NCBI RefSeq assembly: GCF_006715485.1
Contig: NZ_VFNH01000002.1
Coordinates: 1,550,001 to 1,614,000 of the forward strand
Direction: 5' to 3'
DNA length: 64,000 bases
DNA from: Herbaspirillum sp. SJZ107
GTDB lineage: Bacteria; Pseudomonadota; Gammaproteobacteria; Burkholderiales; Burkholderiaceae_D
The notes beneath the pieces were generated by a model that saw only the letters and a program-made list of their open reading frames with translations, had not been told where the DNA came from and searched no databases. Made by a program: the position numbers and the translations under genes. Below, one piece after another: positions 1 to 8,382 of this stretch (the first letter of the stretch is position 1; every line of letters begins with the position of its first letter).

Positions 1-601
1 GATGCTGCGGCACACGCTCGACGCCTTCCTGTCGAGCGACCTGATCGCCCACACCTTCGTGGTGGTGAGCCCGGACGATCCGTATATCGACGCCGTCGCG
101 CCGAGCCACGGCGTGACCGTGCTGCGCTGCGGCGGCGCCAGCCGCATGGAATCGGTGCGCAACGGCCTGGCCGTGCTCGCCAACACGCTGGCTCCGAGCG
201 ACTGGGTGCTGGTGCATGACGCCGCACGCCCCGGCCTCACCGCCGAACTGATCGCCAAGCTGATCGCCGGCACCGGCGACCACCCAGCCGGCGGCCTGCT
301 GGCGCTGCCGGTGGTCGACACGGTCAAGCGCTGCATCGAAGGCGAAGCCTGTGGGACCGTTCCGCGCAACAACTTGTGGCTGGCCCAGACCCCGCAAATG
401 TTCCGCTATCAATTGTTGCGCGAAGCGCTGTCGGCGGATTCCGATCCGAATACGATTACCGATGATGCCAGCGCGGTTGAAGCACTGGGATTGACCCCAA
501 AATTGGTGGAAGGCCACCCCCGCAACCTGAAAGTGACGCTGCCCGACGATATCCGCATCGCCGAAATGTACCTCGCAGTGTCCCAACCTGAATTCGTATA
601 A
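1..601 (+). CDS. ispD: 2-C-methyl-D-erythritol 4-phosphate cytidylyltransferase, 5' end outside window
   Basis: This is the CTP-dependent third step of the MEP isoprenoid pathway in the cytosol. About 200 residues are present, against roughly 230-240 for the family; the N-terminal nucleotide-binding loop lies before the window, so the ATG at position 2 is internal. Diagnostic stretches are VLVHDAARP, the QTPQMF segment, and the C-terminal TDDASA then LVEG...NLKVT..DD run that matches the end of IspD proteins. The stop is 6 bases before ispF, the usual ispD-ispF order, so the two are almost certainly co-transcribed. Family assignment is from conserved motifs; identity is very likely. Confidence 0.95.
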   Translation, partial: MLRHTLDAFLSSDLIAHTFVVVSPDDPYIDAVAPSHGVTVLRCGGASRMESVRNGLAVLANTLAPSDWVLVHDAARPGLTAELIAKLIAGTGDHPAGGLLALPVVDTVKRCIEGEACGTVPRNNLWLAQTPQMFRYQLLREALSADSDPNTITDDASAVEALGLTPKLVEGHPRNLKVTLPDDIRIAEMYLAVSQPEFV

Positions 602-606
602 AGACT

Positions 607-1119
607 ATGGCTCTCGCATCGTACAACCCGACTCCGCCGTTCCGCATCGGGACCGGCTATGACTGCCATGCACTGGTCGAAGGGCGCAAGCTCATCGTCG
701 GCGGCGTGACCATCCCGCACCGCCTCGGCCTGCTCGGCCACTCCGATGCCGACGTGCTGCTGCATGCGATCATCGACGCGCTGCTCGGCGCCGCCGCGCT
801 GGGCGACATCGGCAAGCATTTCCCGGACACCGACCCGATGTTCGCCGGCGCCGATTCGCGCACGCTGCTGCGCGAAGTCGCCTCGCGCGTGCTCGCCACC
901 GGCTACACCATCGGCAACATCGACGCCACCGTGATCGCCCAGCAGCCGAAGATGGCGCCGCACATCCCGCAGATGGTCTCGCGCATCGCCGAAGACCTGG
1001 GCGTGTCGCCGCAGCAGGTCAACATCAAGGCCAAGACCAACGAGAAGCTCGGTTTCCTCGGCCGGGAAGAGGGCATGGCGGCGCAGGCGACGGCTTTGCT
1101 GGTGAAGGCGTCGGCTTGA
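607..1119 (+). CDS. ispF: 2-C-methyl-D-erythritol 2,4-cyclodiphosphate synthase
   Basis: IspF cyclises CDP-methylerythritol phosphate to the 2,4-cyclodiphosphate in the MEP pathway and normally works as a trimer. The 170-residue protein has the zinc ligands in their expected spacing: Asp19 and His21 in GYDCHAL and His53 in the SDADVLLHA helix. It ends with the typical [12 protein letters not shown] segment. Length is normal apart from an N-terminal extension of about 11 residues relative to E. coli. It starts 5 bases after the ispD stop. A strong hairpin terminator lies about 35 bases downstream, so the ispDF unit appears to end here. Confidence 0.97.
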   Translation: MALASYNPTPPFRIGTGYDCHALVEGRKLIVGGVTIPHRLGLLGHSDADVLLHAIIDALLGAAALGDIGKHFPDTDPMFAGADSRTLLREVASRVLATGYTIGNIDATVIAQQPKMAPHIPQMVSRIAEDLGVSPQQVNIKAKTNEKLGFLGREEGMAAQATALLVKASA

Positions 1120-1154
1120 GCTGAGGACGGCGCTACTATATTAGGTAGCCCATG

Positions 1155-1190
1155 AACGTCGCCCCTGCCTGCGCAGGGGCGACGTTTTTA
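1155..1190 (+). terminator. Hairpin terminator after ispF, REP-like sequence
   Basis: A perfect 14-bp inverted repeat (AACGTCGCCCCTGC / GCAGGGGCGACGTT, loop CTGC) is followed by a run of T. It looks like a rho-independent terminator for ispDF. Its sequence belongs to the same family as the inverted repeats at about 20.0, 36.4 and 56.4 kb. Confidence 0.75.
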
Positions 1191-1276
1191 ATGCAGCGGC
1201 CGAAAAACAACCCCAGCCGTGCAGCTTTCCCGGCAACGTGCCACACTGGCAACCATAACAAAACCGGGGAACCCAC

Positions 1277-2509
1277 ATGTCGACCACACCAGAGATGAGC
1301 CCGCGCACAGCCTGGCTCCTGATCCTGTCCGCCGCCGCCATCCTGATGCTGACCATGGCCGCGCGCCTCACCACCGGCCTGTTCCTGTCGCCGATCAACA
1401 CTTCCACCGGCCTGGGCGTCGCCTCGATCAGCCTGGCGCTGGCGGTCGGCCAGTTCATGTGGGGCGCTTCGCAGCCGGTGTTCGGCGCGGTGGCCGACAA
1501 GTACGGTCCGGGGCGCGTGATCGTGCTGGGCGGCGTGATGCTGGCCGCCGGCCTGGCCGCCACGCCCTTCGTGTCGTCGCAATGGGGGCTGATGCTGACC
1601 CTGGGCATCCTGTCGGCGGCCGGGGCCGGCGCCGGCAGCTTCTCGATCCTGATCGGCGCCACGGCCCAGCGCCTGCCGCCGGCGCGCCGTCCGTTTGCCG
1701 CCGGCTTCATCAATGCCGGCGGTTCCTTCGGCCAGTTCGTCTTCGCGCCGCTGGTGCAATTCACGATTGCCGCCAGCGACTGGGTGGTGGCGATGGTGGC
1801 GCTGGCCGCGACCACGCTGCTGACCCTGCCGCTGGCCTGGCCGTTGCGCGGCAAGCCGCCGCAGGCAACGGCCACTTCTCCGCAGGACGAGCTGAGCCTC
1901 GGGCGCCAGGTGCGCGCGGCGCTGCGCGACCGCAGCTACCTGTGCCTGCACGCCGGCTTCTTCACCTGTGGCTTCCACATCGCCTTCCTGGCCACCCACC
2001 TGCCGGGCGAGGTCGCGCTGTGCGGTCTGCCGGCCGGCGTCGCCGCCACCTCGCTCGGCCTGATCGGGTTATTCAATATCGCCGGTTCGCTCACGGCCGG
2101 TGCGCTCGGCCAGCGCTACCGCATGAAGTGGCTGCTGGCGCTGATGTATGCCAGCCGCGCCGCCATCATCGGGCTGTACTTGCTGGCGCCCAAGAGTGCG
2201 CTGACGTTTTATGTGTTCGCCGCGGCGCTCGGCTTCACCTGGCTGGCGACGGTGCCGCCGACGGCCGGCCTGGTCGGCAAGCTGTTCGGCACGCGCTACC
2301 TGTCGACCCTGTTCGGCCTGACGTTGCTGTCGCACCAGGTCGGCGGTTTCTTCGGCGCCTGGCTGGGCGGGCTGGCCTTTGTCCGCTTTGGCGATTTCTC
2401 GTGGATGTGGTATGCCGACATCCTGCTGGCGCTGGCCGCGGCGCTGGTCAACCTGCCGATCCGCGAAGCGCCGGTGCACGCTGCCGCGGCAATGACGGCA
2501 AAGGCCTGA
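1277..2509 (+). CDS. MFS transporter, substrate unknown
   Basis: A 410-residue protein of about twelve hydrophobic segments with major facilitator features. The first-half loop carries GAVADKYGPGRV, the MFS loop 2-3 signature, and the C-terminal half has a matching hydrophobic repeat. Its overall look (AARLTTGLFLSPI..., GxxSFGQFVFAPL) resembles the oxalate/formate or monocarboxylate-type MFS group, but no substrate can be read from the sequence. It starts 90 bases after the ispF terminator, with GGGGAA upstream of the ATG. The next small gene begins 2 bases after its stop, so the two are probably co-translated. Confidence 0.85.
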   Translation: MSTTPEMSPRTAWLLILSAAAILMLTMAARLTTGLFLSPINTSTGLGVASISLALAVGQFMWGASQPVFGAVADKYGPGRVIVLGGVMLAAGLAATPFVSSQWGLMLTLGILSAAGAGAGSFSILIGATAQRLPPARRPFAAGFINAGGSFGQFVFAPLVQFTIAASDWVVAMVALAATTLLTLPLAWPLRGKPPQATATSPQDELSLGRQVRAALRDRSYLCLHAGFFTCGFHIAFLATHLPGEVALCGLPAGVAATSLGLIGLFNIAGSLTAGALGQRYRMKWLLALMYASRAAIIGLYLLAPKSALTFYVFAAALGFTWLATVPPTAGLVGKLFGTRYLSTLFGLTLLSHQVGGFFGAWLGGLAFVRFGDFSWMWYADILLALAAALVNLPIREAPVHAAAAMTAKA

Positions 2510-2510
2510 A

Positions 2511-2816
2511 ATGGCGCGCGATCCCTGGGCTTACCGCGACGTCGCCGTCGAATCCGTACTCGACCCGCGCAGCGGCCGATTGAAAATCAAGCCGGTGGCG
2601 GGGCAGGCTTATTCCACCGCGATGCGGGTGCAGTGCTCGCGCACGCTGATCGACCCGGAACGCTACCCCGCCGGCACCCGCTTCCTGATCCGCGCCAAGC
2701 TGACCGACCGCGGCGGCGCGCCCTTCCTGTATGCCTGGCATGGCGACCCGGTCAAGGTGCTGGGGAAGCGCGAGGCGGCGTCCTTCCTCGACGAGTACCG
2801 GCGCCGCCGCATCTGA
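2511..2816 (+). CDS. Hypothetical 101-residue protein
   Basis: I do not recognise this family. The protein is soluble-looking and basic, with no signal peptide or membrane segment, one cysteine, and an Arg-rich C-terminus (EYRRRRI). The start is one base after the preceding MFS stop codon, which argues for translational coupling and for a real gene. Its role could be connected with that transporter, but nothing in the sequence shows this. Codon use matches its neighbours. It could also be an independent small conserved protein. Confidence 0.6.
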   Translation: MARDPWAYRDVAVESVLDPRSGRLKIKPVAGQAYSTAMRVQCSRTLIDPERYPAGTRFLIRAKLTDRGGAPFLYAWHGDPVKVLGKREAASFLDEYRRRRI

Positions 2817-2829
2817 GCGCATCCGCTGC

Positions 2830-4248
2830 TCAGGCCAGCTTCTTCTGCAGGTGCTTTTCCAGGTCTTCCAGCGACTTGCCCCTGGTCTCGGGCAGGCAGG
2901 CCGCGACGAAGATGTAGGAGGCGACGTTGATGGCGGCGAATATGTAGAAGGTGGCGCTGCCGAAGTGCGCCATGGCGAGCGGGAACAGCAGGGCCACCAG
3001 GCCGTTGAACAGCCACTGGCAAGCCACGGCGGTGCCGGTCAGCACGCCGCGCAGGCGCATCGGGAACAGTTCCGACATCAGCAGCCAGTACACCGGCGAG
3101 ATCAGCATCTGCATGAACAGCAGGAAGCACAGGATGCAGGCCAGCGCGACATAGCTTTTCAGCGGGCCGTCCGGCATCCACAGCAGCACGGTGCCGAGTG
3201 CCGCCTGGGTCGCGATCGTGAAGCCGAGTCCGGTCAACAGCATCGGACGGCGGCCGTGGCGGCCGATCAGCCAGATGCCGATGAAGGTGGCGATCACGGC
3301 GACCACGCCGTTGCCGATGGTGGCGAACAGTGCCGCGTTGGTGCCGAGGCCGGTCGACTTCAGGATGATCGGCGTGAAGTACATGAAGGCGTTGACGCCG
3401 GTCAGCTGGGCCACGAAGCCGAGGCCGATGCCGATCCACAGCAGCTTGCGGATCCAGGGCGTGCCCATCACCGCGGACCAGCCGCTCTGTTCGTGTTCGA
3501 TCTTGTTGAGCTTGACCATGTCAGCCAGCTCGGCCTCGACCTGGGCATCGCTGGAGCGGATCTGCTGCAGCACCGCGCGTGCTTCCTTCATGCGGCCCTT
3601 GCTGGCCAGCCAGCGCGGCGAGGCCGGCACCAGCAGCATGCCGATACCCAGCAGCACGGCCGGCACTGCGGCGATGCCGAGCATGTGGCGCCACACGTTC
3701 GGCGAGTCCGAAAAGTGGGCCAGCAGCGCATTCAGCACGTACGCGATGAGCTGGCCGCCGACGATCATCAGTTCGTTCTGGCTGACCAGGCGCGCGCGCC
3801 GGCTCGGGCCGGCCATCTCGGCGATGAACACCGGCACCGTCGACGAGGCGCCGCCGACGGCCAGGCCGAGCACGAAGCGCATCGCGGCCATGATCGCCAC
3901 CGAAGGTGCCAGCGCGGTGCCGAGCACGCCGATCATGAATACCAGCGACAGGCCCAGCAGCGTGGTGCGGCGGCCGTAGCGGTCCGACAGCGACCCTGCC
4001 ATCAGCGAGCCGAAGGCGGCGCCGAACACCAGCGCCGAAGTCACGACGCCTTCGGTCAGGGGCGTCAGGCCGAGACCGCCCTGGGCGGCCGGCACGGTCA
4101 TGAAGGGCAGGGCGCCGGAGATCACGCCGGTGTCGTAGCCGAAGGCCAGTGCGCCCATGGTGGCGGCGATGGCAACCTTGAAGACGAAGCGGTTTTCCTT
4201 GTTGTCGGCGGACGCGGGGGCGGCCGCCATGGGAGGTGCTGAAGACAT
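2830..4248 (-). CDS. Sugar porter family MFS transporter
   Basis: A 472-residue inner-membrane H+/sugar symporter of the XylE/GalP type. It has the sugar-porter signatures: GYDTGVISGALPF in the first helix, RYGRRTTLL in loop 2-3, the GRHGRRPML repeat in the second half, and a C-terminal PETRGKSLEDLE. The hydrophilic N-terminal 20 residues precede the first helix. GAAAGG-type Shine-Dalgarno sequence (GAAAGG) lies 6 bases before the ATG. The exact sugar is not readable. It runs convergent to the small hypothetical gene before it. Upstream is an AT-rich stretch (about 4310-4365) that likely holds its promoter. Confidence 0.92.
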   Translation of the reverse strand: MSSAPPMAAAPASADNKENRFVFKVAIAATMGALAFGYDTGVISGALPFMTVPAAQGGLGLTPLTEGVVTSALVFGAAFGSLMAGSLSDRYGRRTTLLGLSLVFMIGVLGTALAPSVAIMAAMRFVLGLAVGGASSTVPVFIAEMAGPSRRARLVSQNELMIVGGQLIAYVLNALLAHFSDSPNVWRHMLGIAAVPAVLLGIGMLLVPASPRWLASKGRMKEARAVLQQIRSSDAQVEAELADMVKLNKIEHEQSGWSAVMGTPWIRKLLWIGIGLGFVAQLTGVNAFMYFTPIILKSTGLGTNAALFATIGNGVVAVIATFIGIWLIGRHGRRPMLLTGLGFTIATQAALGTVLLWMPDGPLKSYVALACILCFLLFMQMLISPVYWLLMSELFPMRLRGVLTGTAVACQWLFNGLVALLFPLAMAHFGSATFYIFAAINVASYIFVAACLPETRGKSLEDLEKHLQKKLA

Positions 4249-4388
4249 AGTTACCTTTCCTTGAGGGTAATGCGTGAGCCGGGACAGGCGCGTCCTGCAT
4301 CCGCCCGGCGCATTACCTTAGTTAATTAGCAACTACATTGTAGCCAATTATTTCGATTGGCGTACTCGACCGTGTTTTTATCCGCCGT

Positions 4389-5297
4389 TCACGGCAAATT
4401 GACCGCACTTGCAAACACGCTGCCGGCGCCTTCCAGGATGCGGCGCACGGCCGGATGGTCGATGCGCCGTTCCACCGTCACCGCATGGAATTGTTCGACG
4501 ATCGAATCGACCGTGCCGAGCGGGCGCAAGCCGTACTCGGCGCAGATGGCGGCGGCCAGCACGGTCGGGGCGGCGATGAAGCCGGTGCCGGCGCGCGCGA
4601 ACGCGTTCAGCAGGGCGCCGTCGTCGAATTCGCCGACCACGATCGGCCGCAGGCCATGCCGTTCGAACCAGGCTTGCAGCCGGCTGTGCACGGCCGCCTC
4701 GACGCCCGGCAGCAGGAAGGGCGCACCCTTCAGGCATTGCGGGAAGAGGCCGTCCCGGGCCGCGCACAGGTCGGGGTGACCGAGCACCGTCAGCGTACTG
4801 GAGCCGAGCAGGTGGGTATGGCCGCGTAGCGGGCTGCCGGGTGGCAGCCCGCGGTCGGCGATCACCAGGTCGAGCCGGTGCGCGCCGAGTTCCAGCATCA
4901 GCGCGTCGAAACCGCCCTCGCGGCAGACCAGGCGCATCGCCAGTCCGGCATCGTGGGCCGGCTGCAGCAGGCGGAAGGCCATGGTCTTCGGGATCATGTC
5001 GCACACGCCGACGCGCAGGGTCTCGGGCGCCCGGAACAGGCCGCGCCGCACGTTCTGCTCGAGTTCGTTGCCGAGGTCGAAGATGCGTTCGGCGTACAGC
5101 AGCACGGTCTTGCCGGCGTCGGTCAGCTCCAGCACGCGCCCCTTCTTGCGGAACAGCGCTTCGCCGAACTGGTCTTCGAGCAATTGCAGCTGGGTGCTGA
5201 TCGCCTGCGCCGACACGTGCAGGCGCGCGGCGGCGGCGGCCACGGTCCCGCTCGTGGCAACGGTATAGAAATACTGCAGGTGCTTGTAGTTGATCAA
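4389..5297 (-). CDS. LysR-family regulator, NhaR-like
   Basis: A 302-residue LysR-type regulator with the N-terminal winged helix-turn-helix (about residues 5-62, NYKHLQYFYTVATSGTVAAAA) and a periplasmic-binding-like effector domain. Segments such as INYKHLQYF, FRKKGRVLELTDAG, LQAWFERHGLRPIVVGEFDD and FIAAPTVLA resemble E. coli NhaR, the sodium/pH-responsive activator, from memory. The start is a TTG (codons TTG ATC AAC TAC) with GGAG 7 bases upstream; no better in-frame ATG exists near it. It is divergent from the TerB-like gene, sharing a 103-base intergenic region with nested inverted repeats. It may control that neighbour; this is inference. Confidence 0.88.
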   Translation of the reverse strand: MINYKHLQYFYTVATSGTVAAAAARLHVSAQAISTQLQLLEDQFGEALFRKKGRVLELTDAGKTVLLYAERIFDLGNELEQNVRRGLFRAPETLRVGVCDMIPKTMAFRLLQPAHDAGLAMRLVCREGGFDALMLELGAHRLDLVIADRGLPPGSPLRGHTHLLGSSTLTVLGHPDLCAARDGLFPQCLKGAPFLLPGVEAAVHSRLQAWFERHGLRPIVVGEFDDGALLNAFARAGTGFIAAPTVLAAAICAEYGLRPLGTVDSIVEQFHAVTVERRIDHPAVRRILEGAGSVFASAVNLP

Positions 5298-5303
5298 GCA
5301 AAC

Positions 5304-5394
5304 ACTCCAAAAATATTGAGGATCGCGAAAGATTAATCGATTTTACTTTCGCATGCCGGGGCTTTAGTCTGAAGCCTCATTACATTTTTGGAGT
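5304..5394. promoter_or_regulatory. Divergent control region with nested inverted repeats
   Basis: Between the NhaR-like gene and the TerB-like gene, ACTCCAAAAAT (5304-5314) and ATTTTTGGAGT (5384-5394) form a perfect 11-bp inverted repeat. Each arm contains the GGAG ribosome binding site of one gene. Inside it is a second repeat, GCGAAAG (5325-5331) and CTTTCGC (5346-5352), flanking ATTAATCGAT. The inner repeat is the better candidate for a LysR operator. Confidence 0.5.
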
Positions 5395-5400
5395 AATACC

Positions 5401-5841
5401 ATGCGCACCTATCCCACCGACAGTCCCAAGGCCGTGTGCCGCCTGCTGGCCCTGGCCATGATCGTGGACGGCCACCTGGCGCCGTCGGAACTGCGGGCGC
5501 TGCGCCATTCGGGCATCCTGCAGCGGGTCGGCGTGGACGAAGACCTGTTCGACGACGTCGTCCAGGAAGTGTGCGAAGACCTGCTGGCCAGTGCCGACCG
5601 CCGCCGTGCCAGCGAGGTCGAGATCGACAGCCGCATGCTCGACACCCTGCTGCGCGAGATCCGCGACCCGGCGCTGCAATTGGCGCTGATGAAGGCCATG
5701 CTCGACATCGTCCACGCCGACGAGGTGCTGGACGGCCGCGAAAGCCTGCTGATCCAGCGCGGCTTCAAGGCGTGGGGTGGGCCGCCGCCGATGCCGGCGC
5801 CGGCTGCGGTGCGATCATCAGCCGGTTCGTATACGGGCTGA
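5401..5841 (+). CDS. TerB-like small helical protein
   Basis: A 146-residue, mostly helical acidic protein. The pattern LLALAMIVDGHLAPSELRAL in the N-terminal part and MLDIVHADEVLDGRE in the C-terminal part resembles the repeated acidic-helix motif of TerB/DjlA-type domains, which bind metal ions in tellurite-resistance proteins. No signal peptide is present. GGAG stands 7 bases before the ATG. Function is unknown; the TerB-like call rests on pattern only. The last 77 bases overlap the 3' end of the dioxygenase gene on the other strand, and the Pro/Ala-rich last 25 residues are encoded in that overlap. Confidence 0.65.
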   Translation: MRTYPTDSPKAVCRLLALAMIVDGHLAPSELRALRHSGILQRVGVDEDLFDDVVQEVCEDLLASADRRRASEVEIDSRMLDTLLREIRDPALQLALMKAMLDIVHADEVLDGRESLLIQRGFKAWGGPPPMPAPAAVRSSAGSYTG

Positions 5842-6691
5842 AGCGGGCGCGCCCGCGGTAGGGCACCGGGGCGTACTCGTACATCAGGCAGGGCAGCAGC
5901 GAATACTGGATCACCAGCAGCAGGCGCGGGCGCGCCTGCGGCGGCACGCCCTTGTGGATGCCCTTGTTGTCGATCGCGACCGCGGTGCCGGCCGGCCCGA
6001 TGATGGCGATGCTGCCGCCGTGGCGGCGCTGCACGTCCGGGTCGGCATAGCGCTGCATGCGCAGCGGCATGCGGTCGAGGTGGCTGCGCGGGACATAGTG
6101 GTGCGGCCCGGACCTGTCGTCGACGTCGGTCAGGTAGACCAGCAGCTTGATGCTGCCCGGCTCGACGTCGCGGTGAAAGTGCTGGACGTCGGCATCGCCG
6201 TCGCCGTCGACCGGAAACGACCAGCGCAGGCCCATCAGCGTGATGACCGGCGTGTAGCCGAGGTAGCCGGCTGCGAGCGCCAGCATGTCCGGGCGGTTCG
6301 CCAGATCCAGCACGTGCGGGCAGTTGACGACGGTCTCGAGCGGATAGTCGCCGATGTTGGCGTCGCGCGGCGCCGTCTCCAGCGTGAATGCGGCGCCGTT
6401 GCCGCGCGCCGCGATCAGCGGGCGCGGCCGCAGCCAGGCCAGCATCTCGGCACATTGGCACGGCGACAGCAAGCGGTCCATCCGCAGGAAACCCTGTGCG
6501 CGCAGGATCGCGACCCGCGGGCCCGGCTCGCGCGGGCGGCCGTCGCGTCCGTGCAGCGCGCCCAGCCCGGCGATCAGCGCCCGGGTGGTGACGCGCCGCA
6601 GGCGCCGGCTGGTGCAGACGCGCTGCGCGTAATAGCCGAGCAGCTTCAGACGGGCGCGCGCGCCGCCGCGGACGGACAGGTATTTTTGCAT
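5765..6691 (-). CDS. Phytanoyl-CoA dioxygenase (PhyH) family-like protein
   Basis: A 308-residue protein with an Fe(II)/2-oxoglutarate dioxygenase core. The HxD iron-binding motif is in QHFHRDVEPGSIKLLVYLTD, followed by SGPHHYVPRSH, typical of PhyH-type enzymes. The distal His is probably in the IHKGVPP segment and the 2-oxoglutarate Arg in the following RPRLLLVIQYS. The N-terminal 60 residues are basic and rich in Arg and have no clear signal peptide. Substrate unknown. Its 3' end overlaps the TerB-like gene by 77 bases on the opposite strand. Confidence 0.75.
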   Translation of the reverse strand: MQKYLSVRGGARARLKLLGYYAQRVCTSRRLRRVTTRALIAGLGALHGRDGRPREPGPRVAILRAQGFLRMDRLLSPCQCAEMLAWLRPRPLIAARGNGAAFTLETAPRDANIGDYPLETVVNCPHVLDLANRPDMLALAAGYLGYTPVITLMGLRWSFPVDGDGDADVQHFHRDVEPGSIKLLVYLTDVDDRSGPHHYVPRSHLDRMPLRMQRYADPDVQRRHGGSIAIIGPAGTAVAIDNKGIHKGVPPQARPRLLLVIQYSLLPCLMYEYAPVPYRGRARFSPYTNRLMIAPQPAPASAAAHPTP

Positions 6692-6767
6692 GGGCTTCCC
6701 GGTAGAGTCGAAGAACGGGTGCTGCCTGGAATAACAGGTAATTGTAGAACGGAAATATTGCAGCTTA

Positions 6768-6797
6768 TTGACGCTGACGCGTTAAACCATGTAAATA
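6768..6797 (+). promoter_or_regulatory. Possible sigma-70 promoter of the FMN reductase gene
   Basis: TTGACG (6768-6773) and TAAATA (6792-6797) are separated by 18 bases in the 230-base gap before the FMN reductase gene. Predicted transcription start is near 6804, giving a leader of about 118 bases. The match is moderate. Confidence 0.35.
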
Positions 6798-6921
6798 TCC
6801 GGGCCGCATTGCCAGCGCCTGCACCGGCGTGCAGCAGCGCGCCTGCTGCGTGCCTGCCGCGATCGAAAATCGCTACACTGCCAGCTCCGCACTATCATCC
6901 ATCGAACGCGAAAGGACCGAC

Positions 6922-7476
6922 ATGGCAACCCGCAAGATCGCAGTACTGGTAGGCAGCCTGCGCAAGGCCTCGTTTACCCGGAAGCTGGCCAAGACCCTGA
7001 TGCTCGCCGCGCCGCCTACGCTCGAACTGGACATCGTCGAGATCGGCGGCCTGCCGATGTACAACGAAGACGACGAGACCGACAGCCCGCCCCCTGGCTG
7101 GACCGAGTTCCGCGACCGCATCCGCGAAGCCGACGGCATCCTGTTCTGCACACCGGAATACAACCGTTCGCTGCCGGGCGCACTGAAGAACGCCATCGAC
7201 GTCGGCTCACGTCCCTACGGCAAGGCCGCCTGGACCGGCAAGCCGTGCGCCGTGGTCAGCCAGTCGCCGGGCGCGCTGGGCGGCTTCGGCGCCAACCACG
7301 CGGTGCGCCAGACCCTGGTCTTCCTCAACATGCCCTGCATGCAGATGCCGGAGGCCTATATCGGCGGCATCGCCGGCAAGTTCGACGGCGACCAGCTCAC
7401 CGACGACGGCCTGCGCAGCTTCCTGCAGCAGTTCATGGAATGCTTCGCAACCTGGGTGGAGCGCCACGCCGACTGA
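6922..7476 (+). CDS. NADPH-dependent FMN reductase family protein
   Basis: A 184-residue flavodoxin-like oxidoreductase of the NADPH-dependent FMN reductase/chromate reductase group. The FMN phosphate loop is GSLRKASFTRKLA near the N-terminus, and the flavin-contacting segment FCTPEYNRSLPGALKNAIDVGSR is nearly canonical. The start chosen is the ATG at 6922, preceded by GAAAGGA; a longer frame back to 6829 would add 31 residues of non-conserved sequence. The potassium-channel gene begins 3 bases after the stop, so the two are likely one transcript. The physiological acceptor (quinone, chromate or flavin) is not readable. Confidence 0.92.
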   Translation: MATRKIAVLVGSLRKASFTRKLAKTLMLAAPPTLELDIVEIGGLPMYNEDDETDSPPPGWTEFRDRIREADGILFCTPEYNRSLPGALKNAIDVGSRPYGKAAWTGKPCAVVSQSPGALGGFGANHAVRQTLVFLNMPCMQMPEAYIGGIAGKFDGDQLTDDGLRSFLQQFMECFATWVERHAD

Positions 7477-7479
7477 CGC

Positions 7480-8371
<892 letters not shown>

Positions 8372-8382
<11 letters not shown>

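Noticed and set aside
2731..4242. A 503-codon open frame opposite the sugar transporter
   Set aside because: Gln/His/Ala-rich shadow sequence; the opposite strand carries the sugar-porter motifs.
6724..6770. Sigma-54 promoter before the FMN reductase
   Set aside because: GG and GC are spaced by 10 bases near 6751-6764, but neither block matches TGGCAC or TTGCA.
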